Assembly (NCBI GenBank): GCA_910588045.1
Contig: CAJUPS010000017.1
Coordinates: 1-45,626, forward strand
Reading direction: 5' to 3'
From: an uncultured Oscillospiraceae bacterium
Lineage (GTDB): Bacteria > Bacillota > Clostridia > Oscillospirales > Oscillospiraceae
DNA: 45,626 nucleotides
This document shows, piece by piece, positions 25,793 through 34,559 of the stretch. The notes under the pieces were generated by a model. It did not search any database. It saw only the letters and a list, made by a program, of their open reading frames with translations, and had not been told where the DNA came from. Each line of letters opens with the position of its first letter. The stretch's first letter is position 1. The position numbers were made by a program, and so were the translations under genes.

Positions 25793-25897
25793 AAATTTGC
25801 AGCACGGGACTTGAACCCCAGAACAAACCGCATTTTCTTAACGATTTACCCATTTGCAAAATCTAGCGGGAGACATTTCACTGAAGGAGGAAACGAT

Positions 25898-26713
25898 ATG
25901 AGCTGGCTGAAACATGTCATCGGAACGGAAAAGGCTATTATCGCGATGCTGCATATGCAGCCGATGCCCGGCGATCCCTACTATGACAGGAAACGGGGGA
26001 TGGAATGGGTGATCGAAAAGGCAAGGGCAGATCTGGACGCTTTGCAGGAGGGCGGCGTAGATGCCATTATGTTCAGCAATGAATACAGCCTCCCCTACCT
26101 GACAAAGGTCAAAACGGAAACCGTAGCGGCAATGGCCAGAGTCATTGGCGAGCTTCGCCGCGACATAGAGGTCCCATATGGCGTCAATGTTCTGTGGGAC
26201 CCCATCGCGTCCCTCGATCTGGCCGCGGCGACGGACGCGAAATTTGTTCGGGAGATTTTTACCGGCGCATACGCCAGCGACTTCGGCGTATGGAACACGG
26301 ACTGCGGCGCAACCGTCAGGCACCAGCGGGAAATTGGAGCGGAGCATGTAAAGCTGCTCTACAACATCGTCCCGGAAGCCGCCAAATACCTCGCCGACAG
26401 GGAGATCGAGTCCATTGCGAAGACCACGGTGTTCAACTGCCGTCCGGACGCGCTCTGTGTCTCCGGCGCCACGGCGGGAGCCGCGACAAATCCGGATCTT
26501 CTCAAGCGTGCGAAGTCTGCGGCGGGGGACACGGTGGTGCTGGCGAACACCGGATGCAGAAAGGACACGATAGAAAGCTTTCTGGATATTGCTGACGGTG
26601 CCGTCGTCGGCACTACGTTCAAGGTGGATGGCAAATTTGAAAACGGGGTAGACAAAAAAAGAGTGCAGGAATTTATGGCGGTCGTTAAAAGCTACAGGAA
26701 CAAGACAGTTTGA
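25898..26713 (+). CDS. BtpA/SgcQ family TIM-barrel protein
   Basis: A 271-residue member of the BtpA family, TIM-barrel proteins named after a cyanobacterial photosystem I factor and including E. coli SgcQ. Family features are AIIAMLHMQPMPGDPYY (residues ~14-30), GGVDAIMFSNEYSLPY, YGVNVLWDP, and the closing TGCRKDTIESFLDIADGAVVGTTFK segment. In heterotrophs these proteins sit in sugar-utilisation clusters; the reaction is not known. ATG 25898 is set by AAGGAGG (25884-25890). It is the first gene of the rightward operon, 15 bases before the binding-protein gene. Photosynthesis has no role here. Confidence 0.85.
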   Translation: MSWLKHVIGTEKAIIAMLHMQPMPGDPYYDRKRGMEWVIEKARADLDALQEGGVDAIMFSNEYSLPYLTKVKTETVAAMARVIGELRRDIEVPYGVNVLWDPIASLDLAAATDAKFVREIFTGAYASDFGVWNTDCGATVRHQREIGAEHVKLLYNIVPEAAKYLADREIESIAKTTVFNCRPDALCVSGATAGAATNPDLLKRAKSAAGDTVVLANTGCRKDTIESFLDIADGAVVGTTFKVDGKFENGVDKKRVQEFMAVVKSYRNKTV

Positions 26714-26728
26714 GAAGGAGGAAAAATC

Positions 26729-27931
26729 ATGAAAAAGACACTTGCAATGATTCTGGCCCTATGGATGACCCTCTCCCTGTGCGCGTGCGGGAAACAGGAT
26801 GATACGCCTCCGGCAGCGAGTTCCCCTGGACAGGCCCCCGCTGCCGATCCGGTCGAAGATGCCGAGCTGACACCGGAGGAGAGCATCCGGCACATATATG
26901 ACGACATAATGCCTCTTGACAGCCAGACAGATCTGACCATCGCGACCCTGGCAGGCTCACACCATGCGTTTGTCGTATTCCTGATGGAAAAAATGGGGGC
27001 GTATGAGAAGGCTGGCATCAAGAGCGAGATCGTCACCTTCGGGAACGGCCCGGTGCAGATGGAAGCCCTCGTCTCGGATTCCTGGGATTGCGGCACGACC
27101 GGACTTGGCGGCGTCCTTGTCGGGGCGTCCAAGTATGGGGCATACATCATCGGCGCGGCCGCTCAGGACAGAAATTCCCTGCGTATCTTCGCGAAAAACG
27201 ATACGGACATCGTAAAGGCGGGCGTTACAACAGAGAACAACGTCTATGGGACAGCGGACGCATGGAAAGGGCAGGAGATCCTTGTCACGACCGGCTCCAC
27301 GCTCCACTATACCCTCGCCGTCGGCCTCAATGAGATTGGCCTGGAGCTCGACGCAGTCAATCTCACCCACATGGATGTTGCCAGCGTCAACACCGCCCTC
27401 CTGGCAGACCAGGGGAATATCGGCGGCGTATGGGGCTCTTATGCCTACGGGGAGACGCTCAACAGCCGGTATACTCCCGTTATGAACGCAAAGGACCTGG
27501 GCCTCAATATCTGCGTTGTACTGGTTGCGAACCCCAAGAGCTACAGCGATCCTGCGAAATATGACGCCATCCAGAAATATGTGGAGATGTATTACAAGAC
27601 GATTGAGTGGGTCTACGCCAGCGAGGAGAACACCCGGTACGCGGCAGAGCTCTTCACCGAGATCAATGAGGAGAACGGCGTGGTAGGTACTGTCGAGGAG
27701 AACTATACCACCCTTACAAACGACACATACTATACGCTGGAGGAAGCGTACAATATGTTCCACGATCGGACCACTGCATCGGACGGAACAGAGATGACGG
27801 TGATCGAGGAGGCCCACTACGGTCCGCTCAGCTTCTATGTGGCCAATGGGTACTATGAGCCCGATACCCTTTCCGCATTGCTCCAGGGCAATTTCAAGAC
27901 GGATATTCTCGACGCCCTTTACAAAAAATAG
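26729..27931 (+). CDS. ABC transporter substrate-binding lipoprotein (NMT1/SsuA type)
   Basis: A 400-residue lipoprotein: signal peptide with the lipidated Cys20 (SLCACGK), a Pro/Ala linker, then a two-lobed binding domain of the NMT1/SsuA/TauA class (TIATLAGSHHAFVVFLMEKMGAYEKAGI, then GNGPVQMEALVSDSWDCGTTGLGG). Proteins of this class capture small anionic molecules: sulfonates, taurine, nitrate or aromatic acids. The length exceeds the usual ~320 residues because of the linker and an acidic insert near 300-360. It is followed by an intercistronic hairpin and two permease genes of the matching class. Confidence 0.88.
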   Translation: MKKTLAMILALWMTLSLCACGKQDDTPPAASSPGQAPAADPVEDAELTPEESIRHIYDDIMPLDSQTDLTIATLAGSHHAFVVFLMEKMGAYEKAGIKSEIVTFGNGPVQMEALVSDSWDCGTTGLGGVLVGASKYGAYIIGAAAQDRNSLRIFAKNDTDIVKAGVTTENNVYGTADAWKGQEILVTTGSTLHYTLAVGLNEIGLELDAVNLTHMDVASVNTALLADQGNIGGVWGSYAYGETLNSRYTPVMNAKDLGLNICVVLVANPKSYSDPAKYDAIQKYVEMYYKTIEWVYASEENTRYAAELFTEINEENGVVGTVEENYTTLTNDTYYTLEEAYNMFHDRTTASDGTEMTVIEEAHYGPLSFYVANGYYEPDTLSALLQGNFKTDILDALYKK

Positions 27932-27950
27932 GCGGCAGGCATTCGCGCTA

Positions 27951-27977
27951 TGGGGTGGTATCGGCAATACCACCCCA
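27951..27977 (+). other. Intercistronic hairpin after the binding-protein gene
   Basis: A perfect 11-bp stem (TGGGGTGGTAT / ATACCACCCCA) with a 5-base loop and no U-tract lies in the 70-base gap. Such hairpins often protect the upstream mRNA so that the binding protein is made in excess of the membrane parts. Confidence 0.5.
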
Positions 27978-28001
27978 CATTTATAAAGGATAACGGTTGC
28001 T

Positions 28002-28778
28002 ATGAAAGCTTATGATACAAAACTGAAATATACCTTTCTCTCGATTGCGACGGTGATAGCCTTTCTGCTCCTATGGCAGCTTCTGGCCGTCACCGGCTTT
28101 ACCGGAATCATTCCGGCACCATCGGTGGTATTCAGGACGTTGCTGGACAAGTTTTCAAACCCCAATCCGGATGGGGCAACTCTGCTGAAAAATATCGTCA
28201 TAAGCCTGAAGGTCTCCTTGACCGGGCTGCTTCTCGGCATCGGGATCGGCGTCCCCCTTGGATGGCTGATGGCGTGGTACGAGCCGGTCAATAAGCTGGT
28301 TCGTCCTCTGTTTGAATTTATCCGTCCCATTCCCCCTATATCCTGGATTCCCCTTACGATCCTGTGGGTAGGGATCGGATTGGGCGCGAAAGCCATGATT
28401 ATTTTCTTCGGATGCTTTGTGCCCTGTCTGATCAACGCCTACGCCGGTGTAAAAACCACGGACCAGACGCTTATCAACGTTGCGAAGACCTTTGGTGCAT
28501 CGAACTTTACGACGTTCAGAAAGGTGGCCATCCCCTCCTCGCTGCCGCTGACCTTTACCGGCATGAGGACCGCGCTGAACTGCGCATGGAGCACTCTGGT
28601 GGCGGCGGAGCTGCTTGCCGCGAACGCAGGTGTTGGCTACATGATAACGATGGGCCGCTCTGTAGGGCGGGTTGACATCGTGATTGCCGGCATGATTACC
28701 ATAGGTGTGATTGGATACGTGTTCTCAAGATTGTTTGACAAGATTGAATCCATCGTGGTTAAATGGAGGACTTTGTAA
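28002..28778 (+). CDS. ABC transporter permease, SsuC/TauC type (1)
   Basis: A 258-residue protein with six membrane segments. The short cytoplasmic EAA-like loop, LINVAKTFGASNFTTFRKVAIPSSLP with FTGMRTALNCAW following, is at residues ~161-200. The P-I-SWIPLTILWVGIGLG segment is typical of the taurine/sulfonate/nitrate permeases. The stop overlaps the next start by one base (TAATG). It pairs with the next, different permease, so the channel is a heterodimer, unlike the usual SsuC homodimer. Confidence 0.88.
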   Translation: MKAYDTKLKYTFLSIATVIAFLLLWQLLAVTGFTGIIPAPSVVFRTLLDKFSNPNPDGATLLKNIVISLKVSLTGLLLGIGIGVPLGWLMAWYEPVNKLVRPLFEFIRPIPPISWIPLTILWVGIGLGAKAMIIFFGCFVPCLINAYAGVKTTDQTLINVAKTFGASNFTTFRKVAIPSSLPLTFTGMRTALNCAWSTLVAAELLAANAGVGYMITMGRSVGRVDIVIAGMITIGVIGYVFSRLFDKIESIVVKWRTL

Positions 28779-29566
28779 TGAGACTTGACCAGACGACCCA
28801 CAAAAAGTCCTTGTTCCAGCACGTTGTCGGTACGCTGGCGCCGAGTTTTTTGATTATTCTGCTGATAGGTGTCTGGGTATTCGCGTCCAATCGAAATAGT
28901 GTTCTGGTTCCCTCACCGGTCACGGTAATCCAGAGGTTCATCAAGACCTTTACAAACCCGATCAATAACCAACTGATCTGGGGGCACATATGGGCTTCGC
29001 TGAAGAGGGTGCTGCTGGCGCTGCTCATTTCCTGTGGCATAGGCATCCCCTTTGGCGTCCTGATCGGCTGGAACAAAACATTTAACGCCATTTTTGGAAC
29101 TCTGTTTGAGGTGCTCCGGCCAATCCCGCCCATCGCCTGGATGCCATTGATTATCATGCTGCTGGGAATTGGCGAGGTCCCAAAAGTGGTTATCGTTTTC
29201 ATTGGCACGTTTACGCCCATCGTATTGAATACCGCTACGAGCATACGGCTTGTGGATACGCTCTATCTCGATGTGGGAAGAATGTTCAATGCCAATGAAA
29301 GGCAGCTGCTCTTCCATGTTGCCCTGCCCGCCTCTCTGACATCCATTTTTGCCGGGTTCAGGACCGCGACAAGCGGCGGCCTCATGGTCGTCATGGCGGC
29401 GGAGATGATCGGCGCGAAAGCCGGGCTGGGGTTTCTCATTCAGAGAGGGCTGGACGCCTTTGATATTCCGCTTATCATGGTCGGCATGATCGTAATAGGG
29501 CTGGTCGGTTCCGTGCTGGCCATCCTCACGGACTTCCTGGAAAGGTGGATTACGCATGGCAGGTAG
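28778..29566 (+). CDS. ABC transporter permease, SsuC/TauC type (2)
   Basis: A 262-residue second permease of the same class, with six membrane segments and the IPFGVLIGWNK and LRPIPPIAWMPLIIMLLGIGEVP segments, but only moderate identity to the first. The coupling loop reads LYLDVGRMFNANERQLLFHVALPASLTSIFAGFR. ATG 28778 has GGAGG 10 bases upstream; the alternative ATG 28763 lies inside the previous gene. The 3' end overlaps the first ATPase gene by 11 bases. Confidence 0.88.
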   Translation: MRLDQTTHKKSLFQHVVGTLAPSFLIILLIGVWVFASNRNSVLVPSPVTVIQRFIKTFTNPINNQLIWGHIWASLKRVLLALLISCGIGIPFGVLIGWNKTFNAIFGTLFEVLRPIPPIAWMPLIIMLLGIGEVPKVVIVFIGTFTPIVLNTATSIRLVDTLYLDVGRMFNANERQLLFHVALPASLTSIFAGFRTATSGGLMVVMAAEMIGAKAGLGFLIQRGLDAFDIPLIMVGMIVIGLVGSVLAILTDFLERWITHGR

Positions 29567-30335
29567 CATCAGACTGACGATCGACCATATATCCAAAACG
29601 TTTCCCATTGGAAAGAGCGAATCGTTCAAGGTCATTGACGATCTTTCTTTTGACGTTGCAGATAATGAATTTCTCGTGCTCTTAGGGCCTGGACACTGCG
29701 GAAAGACCGTGACGCTCAATATTGCCGCCGGACTGGAGAAGGCCGATGCAGGAACAGTGAGGCTGGATGGGGAGGTCGTTGACAGGCCCAACTCGAAAAT
29801 GGGGATGGTATTCCAGAAGGTGGGGACCTTTCCGTGGCTTACCGTCCTGGAGAATGTAGAACTTGGGCCCCGATTCAAGGGCGAAAATAAAGCAGACCGG
29901 CGGAAAAGGGCAGAAAAATTTATTAAGATCGTCGGATTGCAGGGGTTTGAGGACAGCTATCCGGTGCAGCTTTCCGGCGGCATGAAGCAGCGCGTGGGCA
30001 TTGCGAGGGCCTATACCAACCAACCGGAAATACTCATTATGGACGAGCCCTTTGGAGCGTTGGACGCCCAGACCCGGTACAGCATGGAGGAAGAGGTTGC
30101 GCGCATATGGTCGCAGGAAAAGAGGACCATTATTTTTGTAACCAACAATATCGAGGAAGCTGTGTATCTGGGGGACAGGATCATTCTGCTGACGGAATGT
30201 CCGGCAAAGGTAAAGGCGATTTACCAGGTTGATCTCCCGCGCCCCAGAGACATGATGAGCCCGGCATTTCTCGCGCTGCGCCAGAAGATCTCGGACAATA
30301 CGGATTTCTCCATGGAAAGAGAGGCGGAGGCATGA
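29556..30335 (+). CDS. ABC transporter ATPase (1), degenerate H-loop
   Basis: A 259-residue ATPase subunit of the SsuB/TauB class. Walker A is GPGHCGKT (residues ~44-51), the signature LSGGMKQR is canonical, and Walker B is ILIMDEPFGALD. The switch histidine is replaced: FVTNN instead of FVTHN, confirmed in the DNA (acc aac aat near 30141). Walker A also departs from the usual GPSGCGKS(T). The start overlaps the permease gene, and the stop overlaps the second ATPase by four bases. Confidence 0.88.
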   Translation: MAGSIRLTIDHISKTFPIGKSESFKVIDDLSFDVADNEFLVLLGPGHCGKTVTLNIAAGLEKADAGTVRLDGEVVDRPNSKMGMVFQKVGTFPWLTVLENVELGPRFKGENKADRRKRAEKFIKIVGLQGFEDSYPVQLSGGMKQRVGIARAYTNQPEILIMDEPFGALDAQTRYSMEEEVARIWSQEKRTIIFVTNNIEEAVYLGDRIILLTECPAKVKAIYQVDLPRPRDMMSPAFLALRQKISDNTDFSMEREAEA

Positions 30336-31072
30336 GCAGGAATAAGATTGAGGTGAACCATCTGACACACCGGTATGGTGACCTGCTGGTGCTGGACGAC
30401 GTCTCCTTTACCATCAAGGAGGGCGAATTTGTCTGTGTTGTCGGCCCCACCGGGTGTGGGAAAACGACCTTTCTGAATCTGCTTACCAGACTGATCGTGC
30501 CGACATCCGGGGAGATTCTGATTGATGGAGGCGCGGCGGACCCCAAGAAGCACAACATCTCCTTCGCATTTCAGGAGCGGTCCGCATACCCCTGGCTCAG
30601 TGTGGAGGACAATATCCAATTCGGCATGAAGATCAAAAAGGAGAAGCCGGAGGTGATTCGGGAGCGCACAGAGGAAATCCTGGAGCTGATGGGCCTGAAA
30701 AAATTCCGGAAGAGCTATCCGCACCAGCTCTCTGTAAGCGGGGAGCAGAGAATCGTGATTGGCAGGAGCTTTGCCATGAGACCGGATCTGCTCCTGATGG
30801 ATGAGCCCTATGGCCAGATGGATATTAAGATGCGATTTTATCTGGAGGATGAGGTCATCCGCCTGTGGAAGAACTATGGGAGTACCGTCATCTTCGTTAC
30901 CCACAACATTGAGGAGGCCGTATATCTGGCGGACAGGATTATCATTCTCACCAATAAGCCAGCGAAAGTAAAAGAGGAGCTGCAAATTGATCTCCCCAGG
31001 CCGAGAGATATATCCTCCGCCCCATTTATCCGGTACAGAAAATACGTTACCGACCAGATCAAGTGGTGGTAA
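30332..31072 (+). CDS. ABC transporter ATPase (2), degenerate signature motif
   Basis: A 246-residue ATPase. Walker A GPTGCGKT, Walker B LLLMDEPYGQMD and H-loop FVTHN are in order, but the signature is LSVSGEQR instead of LSGGQ/MRQR, and the D-loop is GQMD instead of SALD/GALD. The changes complement those of its neighbour: its own ATP-binding half plus the neighbour's signature would form one good site, while the reverse site would be weak. It ends 19 bases before the epimerase-like gene. Confidence 0.88.
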   Translation: MSRNKIEVNHLTHRYGDLLVLDDVSFTIKEGEFVCVVGPTGCGKTTFLNLLTRLIVPTSGEILIDGGAADPKKHNISFAFQERSAYPWLSVEDNIQFGMKIKKEKPEVIRERTEEILELMGLKKFRKSYPHQLSVSGEQRIVIGRSFAMRPDLLLMDEPYGQMDIKMRFYLEDEVIRLWKNYGSTVIFVTHNIEEAVYLADRIIILTNKPAKVKEELQIDLPRPRDISSAPFIRYRKYVTDQIKWW

Positions 31073-31091
31073 AGGGCGGGAGGGAGTCAGC

Positions 31092-31745
31092 TTGCGGTTA
31101 TTTCCGTCGATTGCTTCATCCAACTGCCTTGCGTACGGGAGAGAGCTGGAACGAATCGGCGCATGGCAGGAGCTCCATATTGATATTGAGGACGGCAATT
31201 TTACACCCAACATTACCTTCGGCTTGAAAACAGCCGGGGCGATCTGCCGCGAGGCTGCCGGTAAGGACATTCACGTCCACCTGATGGCGAGGGAGCCGGG
31301 CAGATATTTAGAGACGCTTGCCTCTTATGGCGTAAAAACCGTGTTCGCACATATGGAAGCACTCGATTATCCCATGGTGTTCCTCAATCTGTGCCGACGG
31401 CTGGGCATGGAGGCGGGGATTGCGTTCAATATCAAGACACCGGTATCCGCTGCGGAGCCGTTCTTTCCCATGATGGATTCTGTGCTCGTCATGACATCAG
31501 AGCCAGACGGGGGGAGCGAATGCCTTTTCCGGCCAGCCTTTGAAAAGGCGCTTCGGGCCATTGAAACAGTCCCCAGGAGCGTCAAGGTAATTGCCGATGG
31601 CGGTCTGAGGGAACCCGAGGTGGCGCGGCTGTCGGCGGCAGGGGCATATGGCGCCGTATTGGGCCGCTTGGTATTCGCTGCGGACAATCCGATGCAAGTC
31701 CTGAAAAATCTGGAAGGGGGTAAAATGTATGAGGAATCTCTATGA
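31092..31745 (+). CDS. Ribulose-phosphate 3-epimerase family protein (SgcE-like)
   Basis: A 217-residue TIM barrel of the RPE/allulose-6-phosphate epimerase family. The metal and catalytic residues are kept: FPSIASSN at the start, the His and Asp of LHIDIEDGNFTPNITFG, the His of VHLM, and the Asp of ADGGLREPE. Two differences stand out: IEDG for the usual VMDG, and LGRLVFAAD for the phosphate-binding A-GSA-F segment near the end. TTG 31092 is chosen because GGAGGGAG lies 5 bases before it. The substrate is uncertain: an epimerisation at C3 of a ketose or ketose analogue. It overlaps the next gene by 17 bases. Confidence 0.8.
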   Translation: MRLFPSIASSNCLAYGRELERIGAWQELHIDIEDGNFTPNITFGLKTAGAICREAAGKDIHVHLMAREPGRYLETLASYGVKTVFAHMEALDYPMVFLNLCRRLGMEAGIAFNIKTPVSAAEPFFPMMDSVLVMTSEPDGGSECLFRPAFEKALRAIETVPRSVKVIADGGLREPEVARLSAAGAYGAVLGRLVFAADNPMQVLKNLEGGKMYEESL

Positions 31746-32829
31746 AGTGTTGGAAAAATTGTGCCTTGCTCCGGCGCCGTCTGGCTATGAGAAAAATTCA
31801 GCCTCCGCATTTGCCGGGCTGATAAAGCCCTACGCCGACGAGGTGCGGGTGGACAAGATGGGCAATGTGATTGCTCGGATTGACGGCACAGTGGAGCACG
31901 CGCGAACGGTTATGGCCTATGCCCACATGGATCAGCTGGGTTTTATCGTGCGGAAGATTGAGCGGAACGGGTTTATCCAGGTGGACCGGCTGGGGGGAAT
32001 CCCGGAAAAGATATTGCCTGCGCTGCGCCTTGTTATCAGGAATAAAGACGGGCGGTTTGTGCCGGCCGTATTCGGAAACAAGGCCCACCACTCGGCGACC
32101 GCAGAGGAAAAATATAAGGTGGATGTTGTGACATCCCTGTATATTGACGTAGGCGCCTCCTCTGCGGAGGAAGTGTACGAAATGGGGATCGACATAGGAT
32201 GCCCGGCCATTTATGAGCCCAGGCTGTCGAGGCTTGGGCGGGATAAGGTCTGCGGCACGGCCCTGGATGATCGGGGCGGCCTGGCGGCGCTTGTCTGCGC
32301 GGCCGAAATACTGCACGGCAGCAGGCCGGACTGTACAACCTACCTCGTTGGAACCATCTGGGAGGAGTTCAATATCCGGGGAGCGGCGTTTGCGGCCAGA
32401 AGCATCCGGCCCGACATCGCATTGGGCCTGGATGTGGCGCTGGCCGGCGATACGCCGGATCTTGAGAAAAACTATCCCGACATGCTGGGAAAAGGCCCGA
32501 CGGTCAATCTGTACAACTTCCACGGGCGGGGAACGCTGAATGGTATGATTCCCAACGAGCGCCTTGTGACCCTGGCGGAGAAGAGCGCGGAGGAGGCGGG
32601 GATCCCCCATCAGAGATTTGCTTCTTTGGGAATCATCACGGAATCCGCGTATATCCAGATGGAGTGCGACGGCATCGCCTGCCTCGACTTTGGTTTCCCC
32701 GCCCGGTACACCCACTCGCCCATAGAAACCTGTGCCCTGCCGGACATAGAGAATCTGGGGAAGCTCGTGGCGGCGACGATTTCCAATATTGCGGCGGACA
32801 TGGATATTTCACGGTATCGGATCGAGTGA
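31729..32829 (+). CDS. M42 family metallohydrolase (SgcX/FrvX-like)
   Basis: A 366-residue M42 peptidase-like protein. Motifs: AHMDQLGFIV (His66, Asp68), TALDDRGG with the bridging Asp180, WEEFNIRGA (catalytic Glu212/213), LDVALAGDTPD (Asp235) and a late His in ARYTHSPIE. All residues for two zinc/cobalt ions are present, so it is likely active. Family members are aminopeptidases, but several sit in sugar operons (FrvX, SgcX) and are suspected to cut other amide-like or glycosidic bonds. Its position between an epimerase and an isomerase suggests a small-molecule substrate. It ends 4 bases before the next gene. Confidence 0.88.
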   Translation: MRNLYEVLEKLCLAPAPSGYEKNSASAFAGLIKPYADEVRVDKMGNVIARIDGTVEHARTVMAYAHMDQLGFIVRKIERNGFIQVDRLGGIPEKILPALRLVIRNKDGRFVPAVFGNKAHHSATAEEKYKVDVVTSLYIDVGASSAEEVYEMGIDIGCPAIYEPRLSRLGRDKVCGTALDDRGGLAALVCAAEILHGSRPDCTTYLVGTIWEEFNIRGAAFAARSIRPDIALGLDVALAGDTPDLEKNYPDMLGKGPTVNLYNFHGRGTLNGMIPNERLVTLAEKSAEEAGIPHQRFASLGIITESAYIQMECDGIACLDFGFPARYTHSPIETCALPDIENLGKLVAATISNIAADMDISRYRIE

Positions 32830-32833
32830 GCGT

Positions 32834-33748
32834 ATGAAAAAAGGAATCCACTATTGGGCGCTGCCCACTGAATTGCCGCTGGCGCGGAAGTTCCGGTTTG
32901 CGAAGGAGTGCGGTTATGACGGTGTGGAGCTCGCACTGCTCCGGGAGGGGGCGTTCAGCCCGAATTGTTCGGCGGAAGAGCTCCGCGAAATCCGGCGGGC
33001 CGCTGACGGTGAAGGGATCGCGCTCCCCTCCATCACCAACACACTGAGTTGGACCTGTTCCTTTACAAGCAGCAGAAAAGAGATCCGGGAAAAAGCGGCG
33101 GACGTTCTGAAGCAGGAGATTGATATTGCCAGTATGATCGGCGCGGAGGCGGTCTTGGCGCTTCCAGGGTTTGTCCACATGAACTTTTCCGCCAATGGAC
33201 TGCATCCCCTGACAGATACCTCGGCTCCCGGGGACTACTGTCCGTCCGGCGAGGTAGTAGATTACGCGGAGGCCTACGGCAGAGCGGTAGAGGGCTACCG
33301 GGCGCTGGCATCCTACGCATCGGACGCCAAGGTGCGGATATGCGTTGAGAACATTTGGAGCGGTTTTTTGCTGTCGCCGATAGAGATGCGGGGATTTATT
33401 GACGAGATTGGCTCCGAGTATGTGAGGTCATACTTTGACGTGGGAAACGTCTGCCCCTACGGTATTCCGGAGCAGTGGATCCGAATCCTGGGAGAGCGGA
33501 TTGAGAGAGTCCACTTCAAGGACTATGTTGGAAGCGCACAGTCTCTTGACTGCTTTGTGCCGCTGCTGGCTGGCCGGATTGATTTCCAGAAAACCATGAG
33601 GGCGCTCAGGGACATCGGGTACGATGGCTGGGTAACGGCGGAGGTGAATGGAAATCCACAGGCGCCGGGCTATATCGCCCAGATCACCTCAAAGGCCCTT
33701 GACGACATTTTTCAATTAGGGGGAGAGAGCAATGGCGAACTGTTTTGA
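32834..33748 (+). CDS. Xylose-isomerase-like TIM-barrel sugar isomerase/epimerase
   Basis: A 304-residue protein of the AP_endonuc_2/xylose isomerase-like fold. The four metal ligands are visible: Glu in CVENIWSG, Asp in YFDVGN, His in VHFKDY and Glu in TAEVNG. This set binds one divalent metal that moves hydrogen between adjacent carbons in ketose epimerases and aldose-ketose isomerases. ATG 32834 sits 4 bases after the M42 stop, and the coding end overlaps the transketolase N gene by 17 bases, so the genes are co-translated. Confidence 0.85.
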   Translation: MKKGIHYWALPTELPLARKFRFAKECGYDGVELALLREGAFSPNCSAEELREIRRAADGEGIALPSITNTLSWTCSFTSSRKEIREKAADVLKQEIDIASMIGAEAVLALPGFVHMNFSANGLHPLTDTSAPGDYCPSGEVVDYAEAYGRAVEGYRALASYASDAKVRICVENIWSGFLLSPIEMRGFIDEIGSEYVRSYFDVGNVCPYGIPEQWIRILGERIERVHFKDYVGSAQSLDCFVPLLAGRIDFQKTMRALRDIGYDGWVTAEVNGNPQAPGYIAQITSKALDDIFQLGGESNGELF

Positions 33749-34559
33749 ATTGCGGGAAAAAGCGCGGGAAATCAGAATCCGGAGTCTGGAGGCTGTGTAT
33801 CATGCGAAATCGGGACACCTTGGCGGCAGCTTTTCCGCAGCGGAAATGATCGCAGCGCTGTATTTTGAGATACTGAGTATCCGCCCGGAGGCGCCGCAAT
33901 GGGAGGACCGGGATAGATTTGTGTTGAGCAAAGGACATGCGGCGCCAGCGCTGTATGCAGCCCTTGCCATGAAGGGCTTCTTTCCGCTGGAGGACCTGGA
34001 CAGGCTCCGTATGGCGGACAGCCACCTCCAAGGCGCGCCGAATATGAAAACACCGGGTATTGATATGTCGTCCGGACCGCTTGGACAGGGGCTGTCGGCC
34101 GCGGTCGGGATGGCCCTGGGAAGCCGGGTACTGAAAAAGGATTTCAACGTATGGTGTATGATTGGAGACGGAGAACTCCAGGAGGGCCAGATTTGGGAGG
34201 CGGCGATGACCGCTGCGAAGTACCGGCTCAACAACCTGGTGTGCATTTTGGACCACAACAAAGTGCAGATGTCCGGAACGAACGATGAACTGATGCCCAT
34301 AGGAAATGTGCGGGATAAATTTGCTGCGTTTGGCTGGCGTATCGTCGGAATTGAAAATGGAAACGACATCACGGAGGTGACGGAGGTCTTTCAGCACGTC
34401 TTTGACCCGGAGGATGAAAGGCCCGTCGCAGTGATCGCTGAGACCATAAAGGGCAGGGGCGTTTCTTATATGGAGGGGCGTGCCGCATGGCATGGCGCGG
34501 TCCCAAACAACGAGCAGTTTGCCGCTGCGATGGAGGAACTGAAGGAGGGGCTGAAATGA
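33732..34559 (+). CDS. Transketolase, N-terminal subunit
   Basis: A 275-residue thiamine-diphosphate-binding subunit. The ThDP motif is GDGELQEGQIWEA with a following HNKVQ (residues ~142-176); the conserved DRFVLSKGHAAPALYAAL and SSGPLGQGLSAAVGMALG segments contain the histidines and glycines that line the cofactor. In many Clostridia transketolase is split into N and C genes; the C gene follows with a 4-base overlap. Transketolase moves two-carbon ketol units between sugars. Confidence 0.93.
   Translation: MANCFELREKAREIRIRSLEAVYHAKSGHLGGSFSAAEMIAALYFEILSIRPEAPQWEDRDRFVLSKGHAAPALYAALAMKGFFPLEDLDRLRMADSHLQGAPNMKTPGIDMSSGPLGQGLSAAVGMALGSRVLKKDFNVWCMIGDGELQEGQIWEAAMTAAKYRLNNLVCILDHNKVQMSGTNDELMPIGNVRDKFAAFGWRIVGIENGNDITEVTEVFQHVFDPEDERPVAVIAETIKGRGVSYMEGRAAWHGAVPNNEQFAAAMEELKEGLK

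Noticed and set aside
25898..26713. Photosystem I assembly factor
   Set aside because: The BtpA name comes from cyanobacteria; the sugar-operon context and the SgcQ relationship make this function irrelevant here.
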